64,000 bases of DNA from an uncultured bacterium (lineage in GTDB: Bacteria > DRYD01), in NCBI GenBank assembly GCA_937139605.1, contig CAKZQG010000026.1, positions 42,827 through 106,826 on the forward strand. Direction: 5' to 3'. Below are positions 34,225 through 42,862 of this stretch, one piece after another. The notes under the pieces were generated by a model. The model made no database searches, was not told where the DNA came from, and saw only the letters and a list, made by a program, of their open reading frames with translations. The position numbers and the translations under genes were made by a program. Position 1 is the stretch's first letter, and every line of letters starts with the position of its first letter.

Positions 34225-35727
34225 CTAGTTTTTTGTTTTTGAATGGTTTTTAATGGGTTCTAAACTGTCATTTAGGGGTGAATGGGTTTTTATGTAATAA
34301 ACTATTATGTCTCTTATATAACCATAATTTTCAAAGACAGGGTATTTTTTAAATTCAGTATATCCATCTCCTCCATAGTATAAGAAATCTATAGTTGCTA
34401 CTTTGTATTCTTTATCTTCTTGGATTTCTTGATTATTTAAAAACCATTTATTATCTTTAAATTCTAAGGAGCTATTATATTTTAGGGGGGTTTTTTTAGT
34501 ATTCATGTTATTAAGTAATTCTATTATATCTTTCCCTTTCATTTTTAATGTTATTAACATATTTTCAAATGGTAGGACATTAAATATTTCTCCATAAGTT
34601 ATATCTCCTTTTTTTATGTTATCTCTAATTCCTCCTGTGTTATAAAAAGCTATATCAGAGTTAGTGTGATAAATCATTATGTTTGTTAATAAAGTACCTA
34701 AATTATTATAGATATTTTCAGATTTTTTATCAAATTCTGTATTAGAGTATCCTATGATTTCATTAGAGTATTTATCGGCATAAGAAATATATTTTTCTAA
34801 TATTTTATTTACTTTTTTATCAGGAGTTATTATTTTATTTATAGTAGGATAGAGTTTGTAGTTAATTAAATCAATTGTTTTATTAGTTTTATCAATATTT
34901 AGTTTAATATATCCTATATATTTCCCGTAGCTACCTGTTTGGAATATTAATATATTTTTATTATTGTTTGTTATATTTATTGGTTGAAATAGTTCGGTAT
35001 GGCTATGCCCACCTATTATTATATCGATATAATCTACATTCTTAGCTAAGTTTTCATCTTCTTTAACTCCTAAATGGGTTAAGGCTATAACTATATCGGG
35101 GTTATACGAAAGGATTTCAGATTTATATTTATTAAGTGTATCAATTGGATCAAGGATTTTATGATTATTAAGGGCTTTAGGCATAGTTATTTGCTCAGTT
35201 TCTGGGGTTAATAACCCAATTATCGCTATTTTTAAGTTATATTTATTTAAAATTACATATGGTTTAGTATAATTAAATAATGGATTAGCGTTAGCACATA
35301 AAACCGGCATCTTTAAATTTTTTACTATATTTAAGAAATAATCATATCCAAAATCAAATTCATGATTCCCTATAGTAACTACATCATATTTTAGATAATT
35401 GTAAAAATCTACCACTGATTGTCCGTAAGATAAGTTAGAGTATATTGTGCCTGCACTAAAATCACCTGCATCTAATAATATTACATTTTTCTCTTGATTC
35501 CTTATATTGTTTATTACAGAAGATATATATTCTGCTCCTGCAGTTTTGTATTCATATTTTGAAAATATTTTTTGAGTTTGGCTAACTAGTCTTCCATGAA
35601 AATCATTAGTATGTAATATAATTAACTCTTCAGAAAAAACTAAATTTACTACTAATAATAATATCCATATAAAACTAAAAATAGAGTATATTAGGATTTT
35701 AAAATTTTGGAAGATTTTTTTAGCCAT
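34225..35727 (-). CDS. Exported 5'-nucleotidase / cyclic-nucleotide phosphodiesterase (UshA family)
   Basis: A 500-residue protein with a signal helix (about 12-30). The metallophosphatase motifs are HTNDFHGRL, DAGDFSAGT, IGNHEFDFGYDYF, ALTHLG and GGHSHTE. A C-terminal 5'-nucleotidase domain has NTGGIRDNIKKGDITYGEIF and DFLYYGGDGYTEF. It should hydrolyse nucleotides outside the cytoplasmic membrane for scavenging. It is upstream of the convergent mreB end and 31 bp after the glycosyltransferase gene. Confidence 0.92.
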   Translation of the reverse strand: MAKKIFQNFKILIYSIFSFIWILLLVVNLVFSEELIILHTNDFHGRLVSQTQKIFSKYEYKTAGAEYISSVINNIRNQEKNVILLDAGDFSAGTIYSNLSYGQSVVDFYNYLKYDVVTIGNHEFDFGYDYFLNIVKNLKMPVLCANANPLFNYTKPYVILNKYNLKIAIIGLLTPETEQITMPKALNNHKILDPIDTLNKYKSEILSYNPDIVIALTHLGVKEDENLAKNVDYIDIIIGGHSHTELFQPINITNNNKNILIFQTGSYGKYIGYIKLNIDKTNKTIDLINYKLYPTINKIITPDKKVNKILEKYISYADKYSNEIIGYSNTEFDKKSENIYNNLGTLLTNIMIYHTNSDIAFYNTGGIRDNIKKGDITYGEIFNVLPFENMLITLKMKGKDIIELLNNMNTKKTPLKYNSSLEFKDNKWFLNNQEIQEDKEYKVATIDFLYYGGDGYTEFKKYPVFENYGYIRDIIVYYIKTHSPLNDSLEPIKNHSKTKN

Positions 35728-35758
35728 AAATTACCTCCTTTTTTAAAGTTTCGTTTTA

Positions 35759-36790
35759 TTATTTAATAGTGATTTTTTGGTAATTTTTAATTAATTCAAT
35801 TAAAATTGATTCGATAACAATTTCAGCGTTTTCAAGTAAATCCTCATTTTGAAAATTTATAAAATTTTTTATTTCTTTTATAGTGAATAAATTATAAACA
35901 AATAAAGGAATTAAGATTAGATTATACGATATTTTAAACAACAGGCTAATGATAATTGCTATAAAAATAAAAGTATTCATTACTTTTAAATATAGTAATT
36001 TTTTTGAAATTTTATGGAAATCAGGTTGTTTTATGATGTATAGGGTTAATAATCTAGCAAGTAGCCAGAATATTCGAGAATACCCATAATGACTTTTCCC
36101 AAAAATTCTATTATTAAAATTTACTTCGATATTTTCTATTTTATTTTTATTGGCAAACGATATAATTGGTAAAAACCGATGGTACCCATAAGGTAATTTT
36201 AAGTTTTTTATTGATTCTTTAGTATAAGCTTTTAAAGAGCATCCAACATCTTTTATATTATATCCTGAAATAAATTGTATTAGTTTATTTCCAAATATTG
36301 ATACTATTACTCTAAAACCTTCATCTCTATTTTTCCTATAACCACTTAAAACTTCTATTTTAGAACTGTTATTTTTAAAATTTTCAAAAAGTTTAATAAT
36401 ATCAGTTGGGTCATTTTGTAAATCTGAGTCTATTGTTATGATTATATCTCCTTTAGATATTTGGAAACCTGTAGAGATAGCATAAGATTGTCCAAAATTT
36501 TCTTTTAGTCTAATTATTATTAGTTTTATTTTTAGTAGTATTTGATTTAATTTATAGTCATTAATTATTTCCGAATTTTTAATAGGAAAATTATTAACTG
36601 AATCTAGAAGAATTTTTAAACTATTATCATCGCTACCATCATCTATTAAAATTAGCTCAATAAATTCTAAATCTTGGTGTTTATTTAATAATGTAATTGA
36701 TGTATTAATGAGTTTTTCATATAAGATTTCTAAGTTTTTATTTTCATTATGGAATGCAGAGATTATTGATATGCTTTCTATTTTTCTCAT
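35759..36790 (-). CDS. Family 2 glycosyltransferase with C-terminal membrane helices
   Basis: A 343-residue protein. The GT2 core has SIISAFHNENKNL, LIDDGSDDNS, DSDLQNDPTDI (the metal-binding DxD) and DVGCSLKAYTKESI. Two hydrophobic helices near 268-310 anchor it. The layout resembles the dolichol-phosphate-mannose synthase/ArnC/GtrB group, which transfer sugars to polyprenyl phosphate. The polyprenol-kinase-like gene at 6180-7487 could in principle supply such a carrier; that link is inference. Confidence 0.87.
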   Translation of the reverse strand: MRKIESISIISAFHNENKNLEILYEKLINTSITLLNKHQDLEFIELILIDDGSDDNSLKILLDSVNNFPIKNSEIINDYKLNQILLKIKLIIIRLKENFGQSYAISTGFQISKGDIIITIDSDLQNDPTDIIKLFENFKNNSSKIEVLSGYRKNRDEGFRVIVSIFGNKLIQFISGYNIKDVGCSLKAYTKESIKNLKLPYGYHRFLPIISFANKNKIENIEVNFNNRIFGKSHYGYSRIFWLLARLLTLYIIKQPDFHKISKKLLYLKVMNTFIFIAIIISLLFKISYNLILIPLFVYNLFTIKEIKNFINFQNEDLLENAEIVIESILIELIKNYQKITIK

Positions 36791-36821
36791 TTTTTATCTT
36801 ATTTAATTTTTTATCTTATTT

Positions 36822-38147
36822 TTAATAATATAAAATTGGTTTTAATATATAAAGTACTCCTTTTTTTTCTTGGAGTTCATTGTATATTTCTTTATTATAT
36901 GAATTTAGATATTGTTTTTTTAATAAAGCATATGAAGCTAAAAGATTCATATATATATCATATAATTTTTTTAGTTTATTATCTATATATTTGTTCTTTT
37001 GTTGATTTCTTAAATTTATGTTTAGCAATTCATCTAAGATATTGTTATCAATTAAGTTTTCATTAATCTCATTTTGCAATACTTCTTTCATTATATTTTT
37101 TTCTACATTAACTGCTTTTATATAGAATAAAATATTTAAAAATATGTAAATAATTGTAAGAAAGGGGAATAGTATGGCTACTAGACATAATGAGTTTGGA
37201 ATATTAGGAACTATAATAGTTGAGAAGTTCCATAGAAAATGGGAACCTACACTTAATAAATACCCCCCTAATACATAAAGTATCTTTTTAGAGTAATCTT
37301 TAGTTAATGTAGCAAAACCTATAGAGAATCCTACAAATGAAGTCATTAATGAATGTAATAGAAATCCAAAGATCCATCTTAATAACATTAGGAATAAACC
37401 AGCAGCTACTCCGCCTGCTGCTATCCCATTAGCAATATAAATATAATCTTCGATTAATTTAAATCCTAATCCAGCGGATGCTGCATAAACCATTCCATCT
37501 AAAGGACTATTAAACTTTGTTCTTAAAAATACCAATATTATAACTACTGCTAATAGTTTTAATAATTCTTCAAATATAGGAGCGCTTATTACAGTTCCAC
37601 AGATATTCCCTATACTTTGCCCACATATAACACTAGCTAATTCAATATTTGTTGTATTAATTATTAAAGCAAAGAAAGTTGAGCCTAATGCGCCCCATAT
37701 AAACGCAAATATTATATGACTCCAATCCTCTTTTTCGTATATATCTACTAACCTTAATAAATATAAAACTCCTAAACTAAATGGAATAGATATTGAAAAA
37801 TAAATAATAGCTACTAATATGCCAGGTAATCCTCCGTATCTTATTATTGATAAACCTGACATTAAACTAATACATAAACATGAAATAATAAATATTATGG
37901 AAAATAAAAAGAAAATTAAAATGGTTTTATTTCTATTTGAAATATTAGAGCTAAGGTTATTAACTAATTTTATTACTTCATCTATGTTTTGAGTATTTAT
38001 TTTATTTTCAAGGTTAGATGATATATTTGTTTTTTTTATATTTAAGGTATTACTTATATTTTGTTTATCTTCATATAAGATATTACCGCAATTAGGGCAA
38101 AATATATATTCTGGTTTTATAATATATCCGCAATTATAGCAATTAAT
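36822..38147 (-). CDS. PrsW-like intramembrane protease with N-terminal zinc ribbon
   Basis: The PrsW core (346 residues from an ATG at 37862) has many membrane helices with APIFEELLKLLAVV (catalytic Glu-Glu), DGMVYAASAGLGFKLIEDY and LLHSLMTSF with the conserved His. The frame continues open for exactly 95 codons upstream. That part encodes CYNCG and CPNCG knuckles (a zinc ribbon within the first 25 residues), a linker and an extra membrane helix. The upstream frame has no ATG, GTG or TTG before the ribbon, but an ATT at 38147 lies 7 bp after a strong GGAGGG site (38155-38160) and overlaps the SDR stop codon. I extend the gene to this ATT: 441 residues. Starting at 37862 remains possible. Confidence 0.75.
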   Translation of the reverse strand: MNCYNCGYIIKPEYIFCPNCGNILYEDKQNISNTLNIKKTNISSNLENKINTQNIDEVIKLVNNLSSNISNRNKTILIFFLFSIIFIISCLCISLMSGLSIIRYGGLPGILVAIIYFSISIPFSLGVLYLLRLVDIYEKEDWSHIIFAFIWGALGSTFFALIINTTNIELASVICGQSIGNICGTVISAPIFEELLKLLAVVIILVFLRTKFNSPLDGMVYAASAGLGFKLIEDYIYIANGIAAGGVAAGLFLMLLRWIFGFLLHSLMTSFVGFSIGFATLTKDYSKKILYVLGGYLLSVGSHFLWNFSTIIVPNIPNSLCLVAILFPFLTIIYIFLNILFYIKAVNVEKNIMKEVLQNEINENLIDNNILDELLNINLRNQQKNKYIDNKLKKLYDIYMNLLASYALLKKQYLNSYNKEIYNELQEKKGVLYILKPILYY

Positions 38148-38916
38148 AGATTATCCCTCCATCAAAGAATATATGCTGATTGTTTATATAAGTATTTTCA
38201 TAGCTTAGTAAAAATGCAATAAATTTAGCGATTTCCTCAGTATTAGCTATCCTTTTTATTAAAATATTCTTTTCTATTTGGTTTTTTATATATTCATTTT
38301 CTGAAATATTTAATATTTTAGATTGTTTGGATATATAATCTTGTAATCTGTGAGTATTTATGTATCCAGGTGCAACTGCATTTATTAATAATTTCCCATT
38401 AAATTCTTCTGATAATTCTAAGTTAATAGTTTTTAATGCATTAACTAATGCTATTCTTAGTGAATTAGAAACTATCATGTTTTTAGTTATTTTTTTGATA
38501 GTAAATGATGTAATTGCTACTATCCTTGGATATTCTGAATTCTTTAGATATTTTAGAGTATTTTTTATTATTTCTAACGGAGATAAGAACATTAATTTAA
38601 AATAATCTATCCATTCGTTGTAATGTATTTCATAAAACGGTTTGATATTGGGGCCACCATAATTTATTAAAATAGAATCAAGTTTATTTAGATTTTCTAA
38701 AATGTCTATTAAATTTTTTAAAGTGGAATCTTCTGAGATATCACCAGGTAAAAGTATTATTTTATCTTCTGGATAGTTTGTTTTTAATTTATTATAAGCT
38801 TCAAAAGGCGTTCTTGAGTTTAGAATGATATTATAATTTTTAGCTAACATTTGGTTAGCTACTTCAAAACCAATCCCTTTAGATCCACCTAATATTAATG
38901 CAAAATCCTTACCCAT
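38143..38916 (-). CDS. Short-chain dehydrogenase/reductase family protein
   Basis: A 257-residue Rossmann protein with ILGGSKGIGFEVA (TGxxxGxG type), NYGGPNIKPF in place of NNAG, and FFDGGIIY at the end. The usual YxxxK catalytic pair is missing: after AITSFTIKK the sequence reads SNSLRIALVNALKTIN, a variant seen in a subgroup annotated as 3-oxoacyl-ACP-reductase-like. Substrate unknown. Its start codon is preceded by the conserved leader at 38922-39007, which it shares with the penicillin-binding protein gene. It ends within the ATT start of the PrsW-like gene. Confidence 0.85.
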   Translation of the reverse strand: MGKDFALILGGSKGIGFEVANQMLAKNYNIILNSRTPFEAYNKLKTNYPEDKIILLPGDISEDSTLKNLIDILENLNKLDSILINYGGPNIKPFYEIHYNEWIDYFKLMFLSPLEIIKNTLKYLKNSEYPRIVAITSFTIKKITKNMIVSNSLRIALVNALKTINLELSEEFNGKLLINAVAPGYINTHRLQDYISKQSKILNISENEYIKNQIEKNILIKRIANTEEIAKFIAFLLSYENTYINNQHIFFDGGIIY

Positions 38917-38921
38917 ATGAA

Positions 38922-39007
38922 CTAAGTGAATTACCCCCTACTTATTAAGTAGCGAATTTAGCATTGAAATCGGGATAATCACCACTTTAGAAAATTGAAT
39001 TCCAAAC
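38922..39007 (-). promoter_or_regulatory. Conserved leader A, upstream of the SDR gene
   Basis: On the minus strand this region carries GTTTGGAATTCAA, then TGGTGATTATCC (38984-38973), then after 7 nt AATGCT, then after 11 nt TTAATAAGT, then GGGGGTAATT and CACTT. The same blocks with the same 7- and 11-nt spacings occur before the penicillin-binding protein gene at 53478-53561. The last part can fold as TAAGT/ACTTA (38944-38940 with 38927-38923), placing the G-run in the loop 17 nt before the ATG. It could be a riboswitch-like leader or a promoter-operator region. Confidence 0.55.
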
Positions 39008-39174
39008 TGTTTCAACATCTTATTAATTTATATACATTAATTCTATAGATATTATAAAACTTATATTTTATTAATATGAATTTATAGAAGACATTTAATT
39101 TTGATTGTTTTTATTAAAATAAAAATACACTTTTGAAAATATATAAATATTTTAATAAAATTTATAAGGTAAAG

Positions 39175-39522
39175 CTAGTTATTTTTATTTAATTCATCTA
39201 TAGCTTCATTAAGGGAATTAACTATTTTAAAAACTTTAAATAATCCAGTTATTTCGAATATTTGATTTATATAGCTATTAGGAGATACTATAATCATTTT
39301 ACCTTCTTTTTCTTTAACTTTTTTTAGAACTCCTATTAGAACTCCTAAACCTGTACTATCTATGAATTTAACTTTTTCCATTGAGATAATTATATTTTTA
39401 TATTCTTCAATTTCTTTAAGGATATCTGATTTAACTTTAGGTGAGGTATATGTATCTACTTCTCCTTCTATATTAATAACTACATAATTTTCTTTTTTAT
39501 CTACCAATAAATTAACATTCAT
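39175..39522 (-). CDS. STAS-domain anti-sigma factor antagonist
   Basis: A 115-residue SpoIIAA-like protein: VVINIEGEVDTYTSPKVKSDI and the phosphorylation loop FIDSTGLGVLIGVLKK with the Ser that a cognate anti-sigma kinase modifies. Such proteins release a sigma factor, or act in other partner-switching pathways. No anti-sigma kinase or sigma factor is adjacent. The gene has no visible Shine-Dalgarno site, and its leader can form a pseudoknot (39544-39582). Confidence 0.92.
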   Translation of the reverse strand: MNVNLLVDKKENYVVINIEGEVDTYTSPKVKSDILKEIEEYKNIIISMEKVKFIDSTGLGVLIGVLKKVKEKEGKMIIVSPNSYINQIFEITGLFKVFKIVNSLNEAIDELNKNN

Positions 39523-39543
39523 ATTTTTATAGTTTATTTAATT

Positions 39544-39582
39544 TTATGTGAGAGATTTGTATACCGCTTCCCACATAAGCGG
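39544..39582 (-). promoter_or_regulatory. Candidate H-type pseudoknot in the STAS-gene leader
   Basis: On the minus strand CCGCTT (39582-39577) and AAGCGG (39569-39564) form a perfect 6-bp hairpin with loop ATGTGGG. That loop with flanking bases (TTATGTGGGA, 39578-39569) pairs with downstream TCTCACATAA (39553-39544) over ten positions, one of them a G-U. This gives an H-type pseudoknot or two alternative folds, 22 nt before the ATG of a gene lacking a ribosome site. Confidence 0.45.
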
Positions 39583-39632
39583 AATTTATTTCAAATAATT
39601 CATTTATTATTAAAAAATAATATTATATTTAT

Positions 39633-39896
39633 TTATTCGGTTTTAGTTTCTGTAGTTTTTTTAGAGAATTTTTCTTTTAGATCGTTTATAAATTTTTCTC
39701 CTTCTTCTTTAAGATGTTTTAGTTCTTGGCTTAGTTTTTGGATTTGTTTATTAGCTTCTTCTAAGGTTTCAGTAGTTTTTTCTTTTATCATTTTTCTTGT
39801 TTCTTCACCTGAAGTAGGTGCATATAATATCCCGATTACACTACCTACTGCTACTCCTATTAAAAAAGAAACCACTATATCTCCTATCCTATTCAT
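39633..39896 (-). CDS. YtxH-domain small membrane protein
   Basis: An 87-residue protein with one glycine-rich N-terminal membrane helix (VVSFLIGVAVGSVIGILYAP, about 8-27) followed by TSGEETRKMIKEKT and a charged coiled-coil tail, the standard YtxH/GvpP-like layout. The function of the family is poorly known; stress-linked expression is reported for some members. The ATG lies 9 nt after GGGGGTAATTTAG. It precedes the STAS gene on the same strand. Confidence 0.85.
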   Translation of the reverse strand: MNRIGDIVVSFLIGVAVGSVIGILYAPTSGEETRKMIKEKTTETLEEANKQIQKLSQELKHLKEEGEKFINDLKEKFSKKTTETKTE

Positions 39897-40154
39897 ACCT
39901 AAATTACCCCCTTGCTTAGATATTAATAAACTATTTATTCACGTCTTTAGACCTTATTTTCTTATTCAATAATTTACTATATTTTCCTTCTTAAAAAATA
40001 GTTTTCTAAATTTTAATAAAAATTAACATCTTTTATATTAATTTTTTATAAAATTTACTTTGTTAGAAAATAAAAATAAAAGGATATAAAAGAATTTGAA
40101 AAGTTTTCTCTTGTTTTGCTAATTTATAAGGGAGAAAAATTTGCTCCTTTAAAA

Positions 40155-40549
40155 ATGAATTTCGATAAAGACGGGGACTAAAAAAAATAATTACATAAAT
40201 TTAAAAAAATTGTTTTCTGAATTAAATTATAACCTTAAGGATGTTTTTGAAAAATATTCTTATGTTTATGTTAATAAAATAAATTAACTAAATTTTAATA
40301 ATAAAAAATAAAAGTTTATCAATATTGGTTTTATAATAGCTTTTTATTTGATTGGCATAATAATGATTTTGGGAATATCTGTAATGCTTATTTAATATTT
40401 TAAAACCTTTGTTTAAATATACTCCTACTAAATTTATCCCCTTAGTTTCTTCTGATAATCAAGATTCTCCTTTTTATTTTGATAAAAATAAAAAAATGAT
40501 AATTGATAATAAAAATTTAATTGATAGTAAATGTTTTTTTGAAAAATAG
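40155..40549 (+). pseudogene. Decayed membrane-protein gene
   Basis: Three consecutive coding-like pieces in shifting frames. After a short start (MNFDKDGD then stop), 34 clean codons encode a Lys/Leu-rich segment ending EKYSYVYVNKIN. A second piece (FIIAFYLIGIIMILGISVMLI) is a convincing membrane helix. A third of about 46 codons ends DSPFYFDKNKK and a short tail (ending TAG at 40547-40549). Together they resemble one gene for a protein with a cytoplasmic head, a single helix and an exported part, broken by frameshifts and stops. I do not recognise the family. The rest of 39897-40626 shows no gene. Confidence 0.5.
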
Positions 40550-40626
40550 AGGATTCTTGTATAAATAGTATTTTAGGAAATAAAAAGGAGTAAAAAGCTA
40601 TTTAAAGAAATAGATATTAAAGCAAT

Positions 40627-41229
40627 ATGGAGAATAATGTTTTAGAGTTAGTTAATTTTTATCTAAAGCTGGGGGGACTTCCTTTAATATTTTTGATAAT
40701 ATTTATAGAAACTGGGATTTTTTTGGGATTTTTTTTACCAGGGGATTCTTTGTTATTTACCCTAGGGCTGCTTATAGCTGCTAAAATATTACCTTTAGAA
40801 TACACTATAATTGGTTGTATAATAGCAGCAGTGCTAGGAAATTATACCGGTTATTTTATTGGATCTTTTTTATATGATTCTTTAAAAAATAAATTTTTTT
40901 ATAAATATGAAGATAAAATTTTAAAAGCTAAAGAGTTTTATGATAAGTATGGATTTATGGCTATAATTTATGCAAGATTTATCCCATTTTTTAGGGGATT
41001 TATCCCATTAGTTGCTGGTATCGTTAAAATGAATTTTATACAATATACTATTTACAATATAATAAGTGCTATATTATGGGTAGTTTCATTGGTATTATTA
41101 GGGATCTTCTTAGGTAAAGTTATCCCTGATATTGAAAAATATATTTATTTAATAATTTTAGCTATAATAGTTATTTCTTTGCTCCCTGTTTTAATAAAAT
41201 TTATTAAGTCAAAAAAAATTCAAAATTAA
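40627..41229 (+). CDS. DedA-family membrane protein
   Basis: A 200-residue protein with ETGIFLGFFLPGDSLLF (about 25-41) and YGFMAIIYARFIPFFRGFIPLVAGIVKMN (about 107-135), the two DedA/VTT motifs including the conserved Arg pairs. Membrane helices are at about 14-36, 48-72, 140-165 and 175-193. DedA proteins are linked to lipid flipping, including undecaprenyl phosphate recycling, and envelope integrity. It is followed within 15 bp by the cNMP-binding protein and then the potassium-channel genes. Confidence 0.93.
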   Translation: MENNVLELVNFYLKLGGLPLIFLIIFIETGIFLGFFLPGDSLLFTLGLLIAAKILPLEYTIIGCIIAAVLGNYTGYFIGSFLYDSLKNKFFYKYEDKILKAKEFYDKYGFMAIIYARFIPFFRGFIPLVAGIVKMNFIQYTIYNIISAILWVVSLVLLGIFLGKVIPDIEKYIYLIILAIIVISLLPVLIKFIKSKKIQN

Positions 41230-41244
41230 TTATTTTTTTATTTT

Positions 41245-41688
41245 ATGATAGATTTATATAAAAAGCATCCTTTTTTACATGACTTAGAAGATACTTATGT
41301 TTATAAAATAATTTCAATTTCAAGTATAGTTACAATAAATAAAGGGGAATTGTTTATAAGGAACGGAGAATATGCAGAATATTTTTATTTATTAATAAAT
41401 GGTTTAGTAGAAGTAAAGTATGAAGATATTTCTATACAGATAATAGAAAGTGGAGATATAGTGGGCTGGTCGTTTTTAGTTTATCCTTATAAATGGAATT
41501 TTGATGTTATTACTCTTAAAGATAGTATATTAATTCAAATTGATGCCGATAAATTTAAAGAACTAATGAATAATGATAAAATACTAGAAGGGATTATTTA
41601 CAAGAAATTTTTTACTGTTGTCGCTAACAGACTTAAAAGTACTAGATTAAAAATGATAGAAATAATTAAAAATAAAAATAATAAATAA
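41245..41688 (+). CDS. Cyclic-nucleotide-binding-domain protein without DNA-binding domain
   Basis: A 147-residue protein that is essentially one cNMP-binding jelly roll: KGELFIRNGEYAEYFYLLINGLVEV (about 33-57), then IIESGDIVGWSFL. There is no C-terminal helix-turn-helix, so it is not a CRP-type regulator. The phosphate-binding cassette is not obviously intact, because the usual GE-LALL and RAA segment reads GDIVGWSFLVYPYKWNFDV; nucleotide binding is therefore doubtful. It lies between DedA and the potassium-channel gene, so it may gate or modulate that channel. Confidence 0.8.
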   Translation: MIDLYKKHPFLHDLEDTYVYKIISISSIVTINKGELFIRNGEYAEYFYLLINGLVEVKYEDISIQIIESGDIVGWSFLVYPYKWNFDVITLKDSILIQIDADKFKELMNNDKILEGIIYKKFFTVVANRLKSTRLKMIEIIKNKNNK

Positions 41689-41732
41689 TTTTTAATTTTT
41701 TATAATATATAGTTTTTTTAGTAGTTTTAGTA

Positions 41733-42854
41733 ATGAAGTTAAAAAAAAATAAAAAAATAAGGAAAATAAAAAATAATTTGATTTTTCAGTATTATGAAGA
41801 TTTTTTTGAAGTATTAGGAGAATTTAGATTACCCTTATTTTTATTAGTATCAGTTTTATTTATAGGTACTTTTGGGTATATGATGTTATCAAGGGGAGAT
41901 TTTATTAATTCGTTTTATATGACAATTATAACTGTAGCTACTATAGGATTTGGAGAAATATTACAAAATAGTGATAGTAAAGTAGGAAGAATATTTACTT
42001 CTTTTTTATCTATTGGGGGGATTGGATTTTATACTACTTCTTTAACTGTTTTGGTTAGAGCTATATTAAAAAGGGATATACTTTATTTAATAAAATATAT
42101 AAATATGTTAGAAAGCATTCAAAAATTGAAAAATCATATTATTATTATATCATTTAATGATATCACTTCTAAAATAATCGATAGCTTAAGGAGTAATAAT
42201 ATAGATTTTGTTTTACTTGAAGAAAGAAAAGAACTAGAGGAGAAAATTATAAAAAACTATTCTATAAGGTATTATATAATTGGTGATATTTTTAGTAAAG
42301 AGGTTATTAGTGCTTCAAATATATTAGCTGCTAAGGGGGCTGTGATAGCTTTAGATGATAGTATTAAAAGAACTGCTGTATTAGTTAGCTTAAGATTAAT
42401 TAGACCCAATAAGGAGGATTTTTTTATATATGTATTAGCTAATAATGATGAAGAAGCTGAAAAATATAAAAATTTAGGAGCTAATGCTGCTATAATCCCA
42501 TCTAAGATAATTGCTAGTAGATTATCTTCTTATATATTCCACCAAACTTATAGCTTCGTCTCTGAATTACTAGATAAAATATCCTACGGAGAAGAAAAAG
42601 AAATTGATATAATAGAAATTAATGTTGATAATAACTCTGTATTAGTTAATAAACGAATAGATCAATTGACTATTAGAAAAAAATTTAATTCAACTATAAT
42701 TGCAATAGTTAGAAATGAAGATTTGATAGTATCTATTAAGCCTGATATGGAAATTTTACCTGGTGATAGATTGATTATTTTCGGGAAAACTAAGAATTTG
42801 AAAGATATTCAGAATACTTTAAAAGATAATCAAACACAATTAATATTAAATTAA
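41733..42854 (+). CDS. Two-helix potassium channel with RCK (TrkA-N/TrkA-C) domain
   Basis: A 373-residue protein. The pore module is a helix at 33-53, the filter TVATIGFGE (67-75, GFG in place of GYG) and a helix at about 88-110. It is followed by a TrkA-N domain from about residue 130 and a TrkA-C domain near the end (VNKRIDQLTIRKKF, IVRNEDLIVSIKPDMEILPGDRLIIFG). This is the MthK/Kch type of ligand-gated potassium channel. The nucleotide-binding GxGxxG of TrkA-N is weak (IIISFNDITSKII), so the ligand may differ. It is flanked by the cNMP-binding protein and a small membrane protein. Confidence 0.9.
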   Translation: MKLKKNKKIRKIKNNLIFQYYEDFFEVLGEFRLPLFLLVSVLFIGTFGYMMLSRGDFINSFYMTIITVATIGFGEILQNSDSKVGRIFTSFLSIGGIGFYTTSLTVLVRAILKRDILYLIKYINMLESIQKLKNHIIIISFNDITSKIIDSLRSNNIDFVLLEERKELEEKIIKNYSIRYYIIGDIFSKEVISASNILAAKGAVIALDDSIKRTAVLVSLRLIRPNKEDFFIYVLANNDEEAEKYKNLGANAAIIPSKIIASRLSSYIFHQTYSFVSELLDKISYGEEKEIDIIEINVDNNSVLVNKRIDQLTIRKKFNSTIIAIVRNEDLIVSIKPDMEILPGDRLIIFGKTKNLKDIQNTLKDNQTQLILN

Positions 42855-42862
42855 TAACTAAT

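Noticed and set aside
38922..39007. Known riboswitch classes (SAM, cobalamin, THF, c-di-GMP, T-box) for leaders A and B
   Set aside because: None of the invariant boxes of these classes could be matched by eye.
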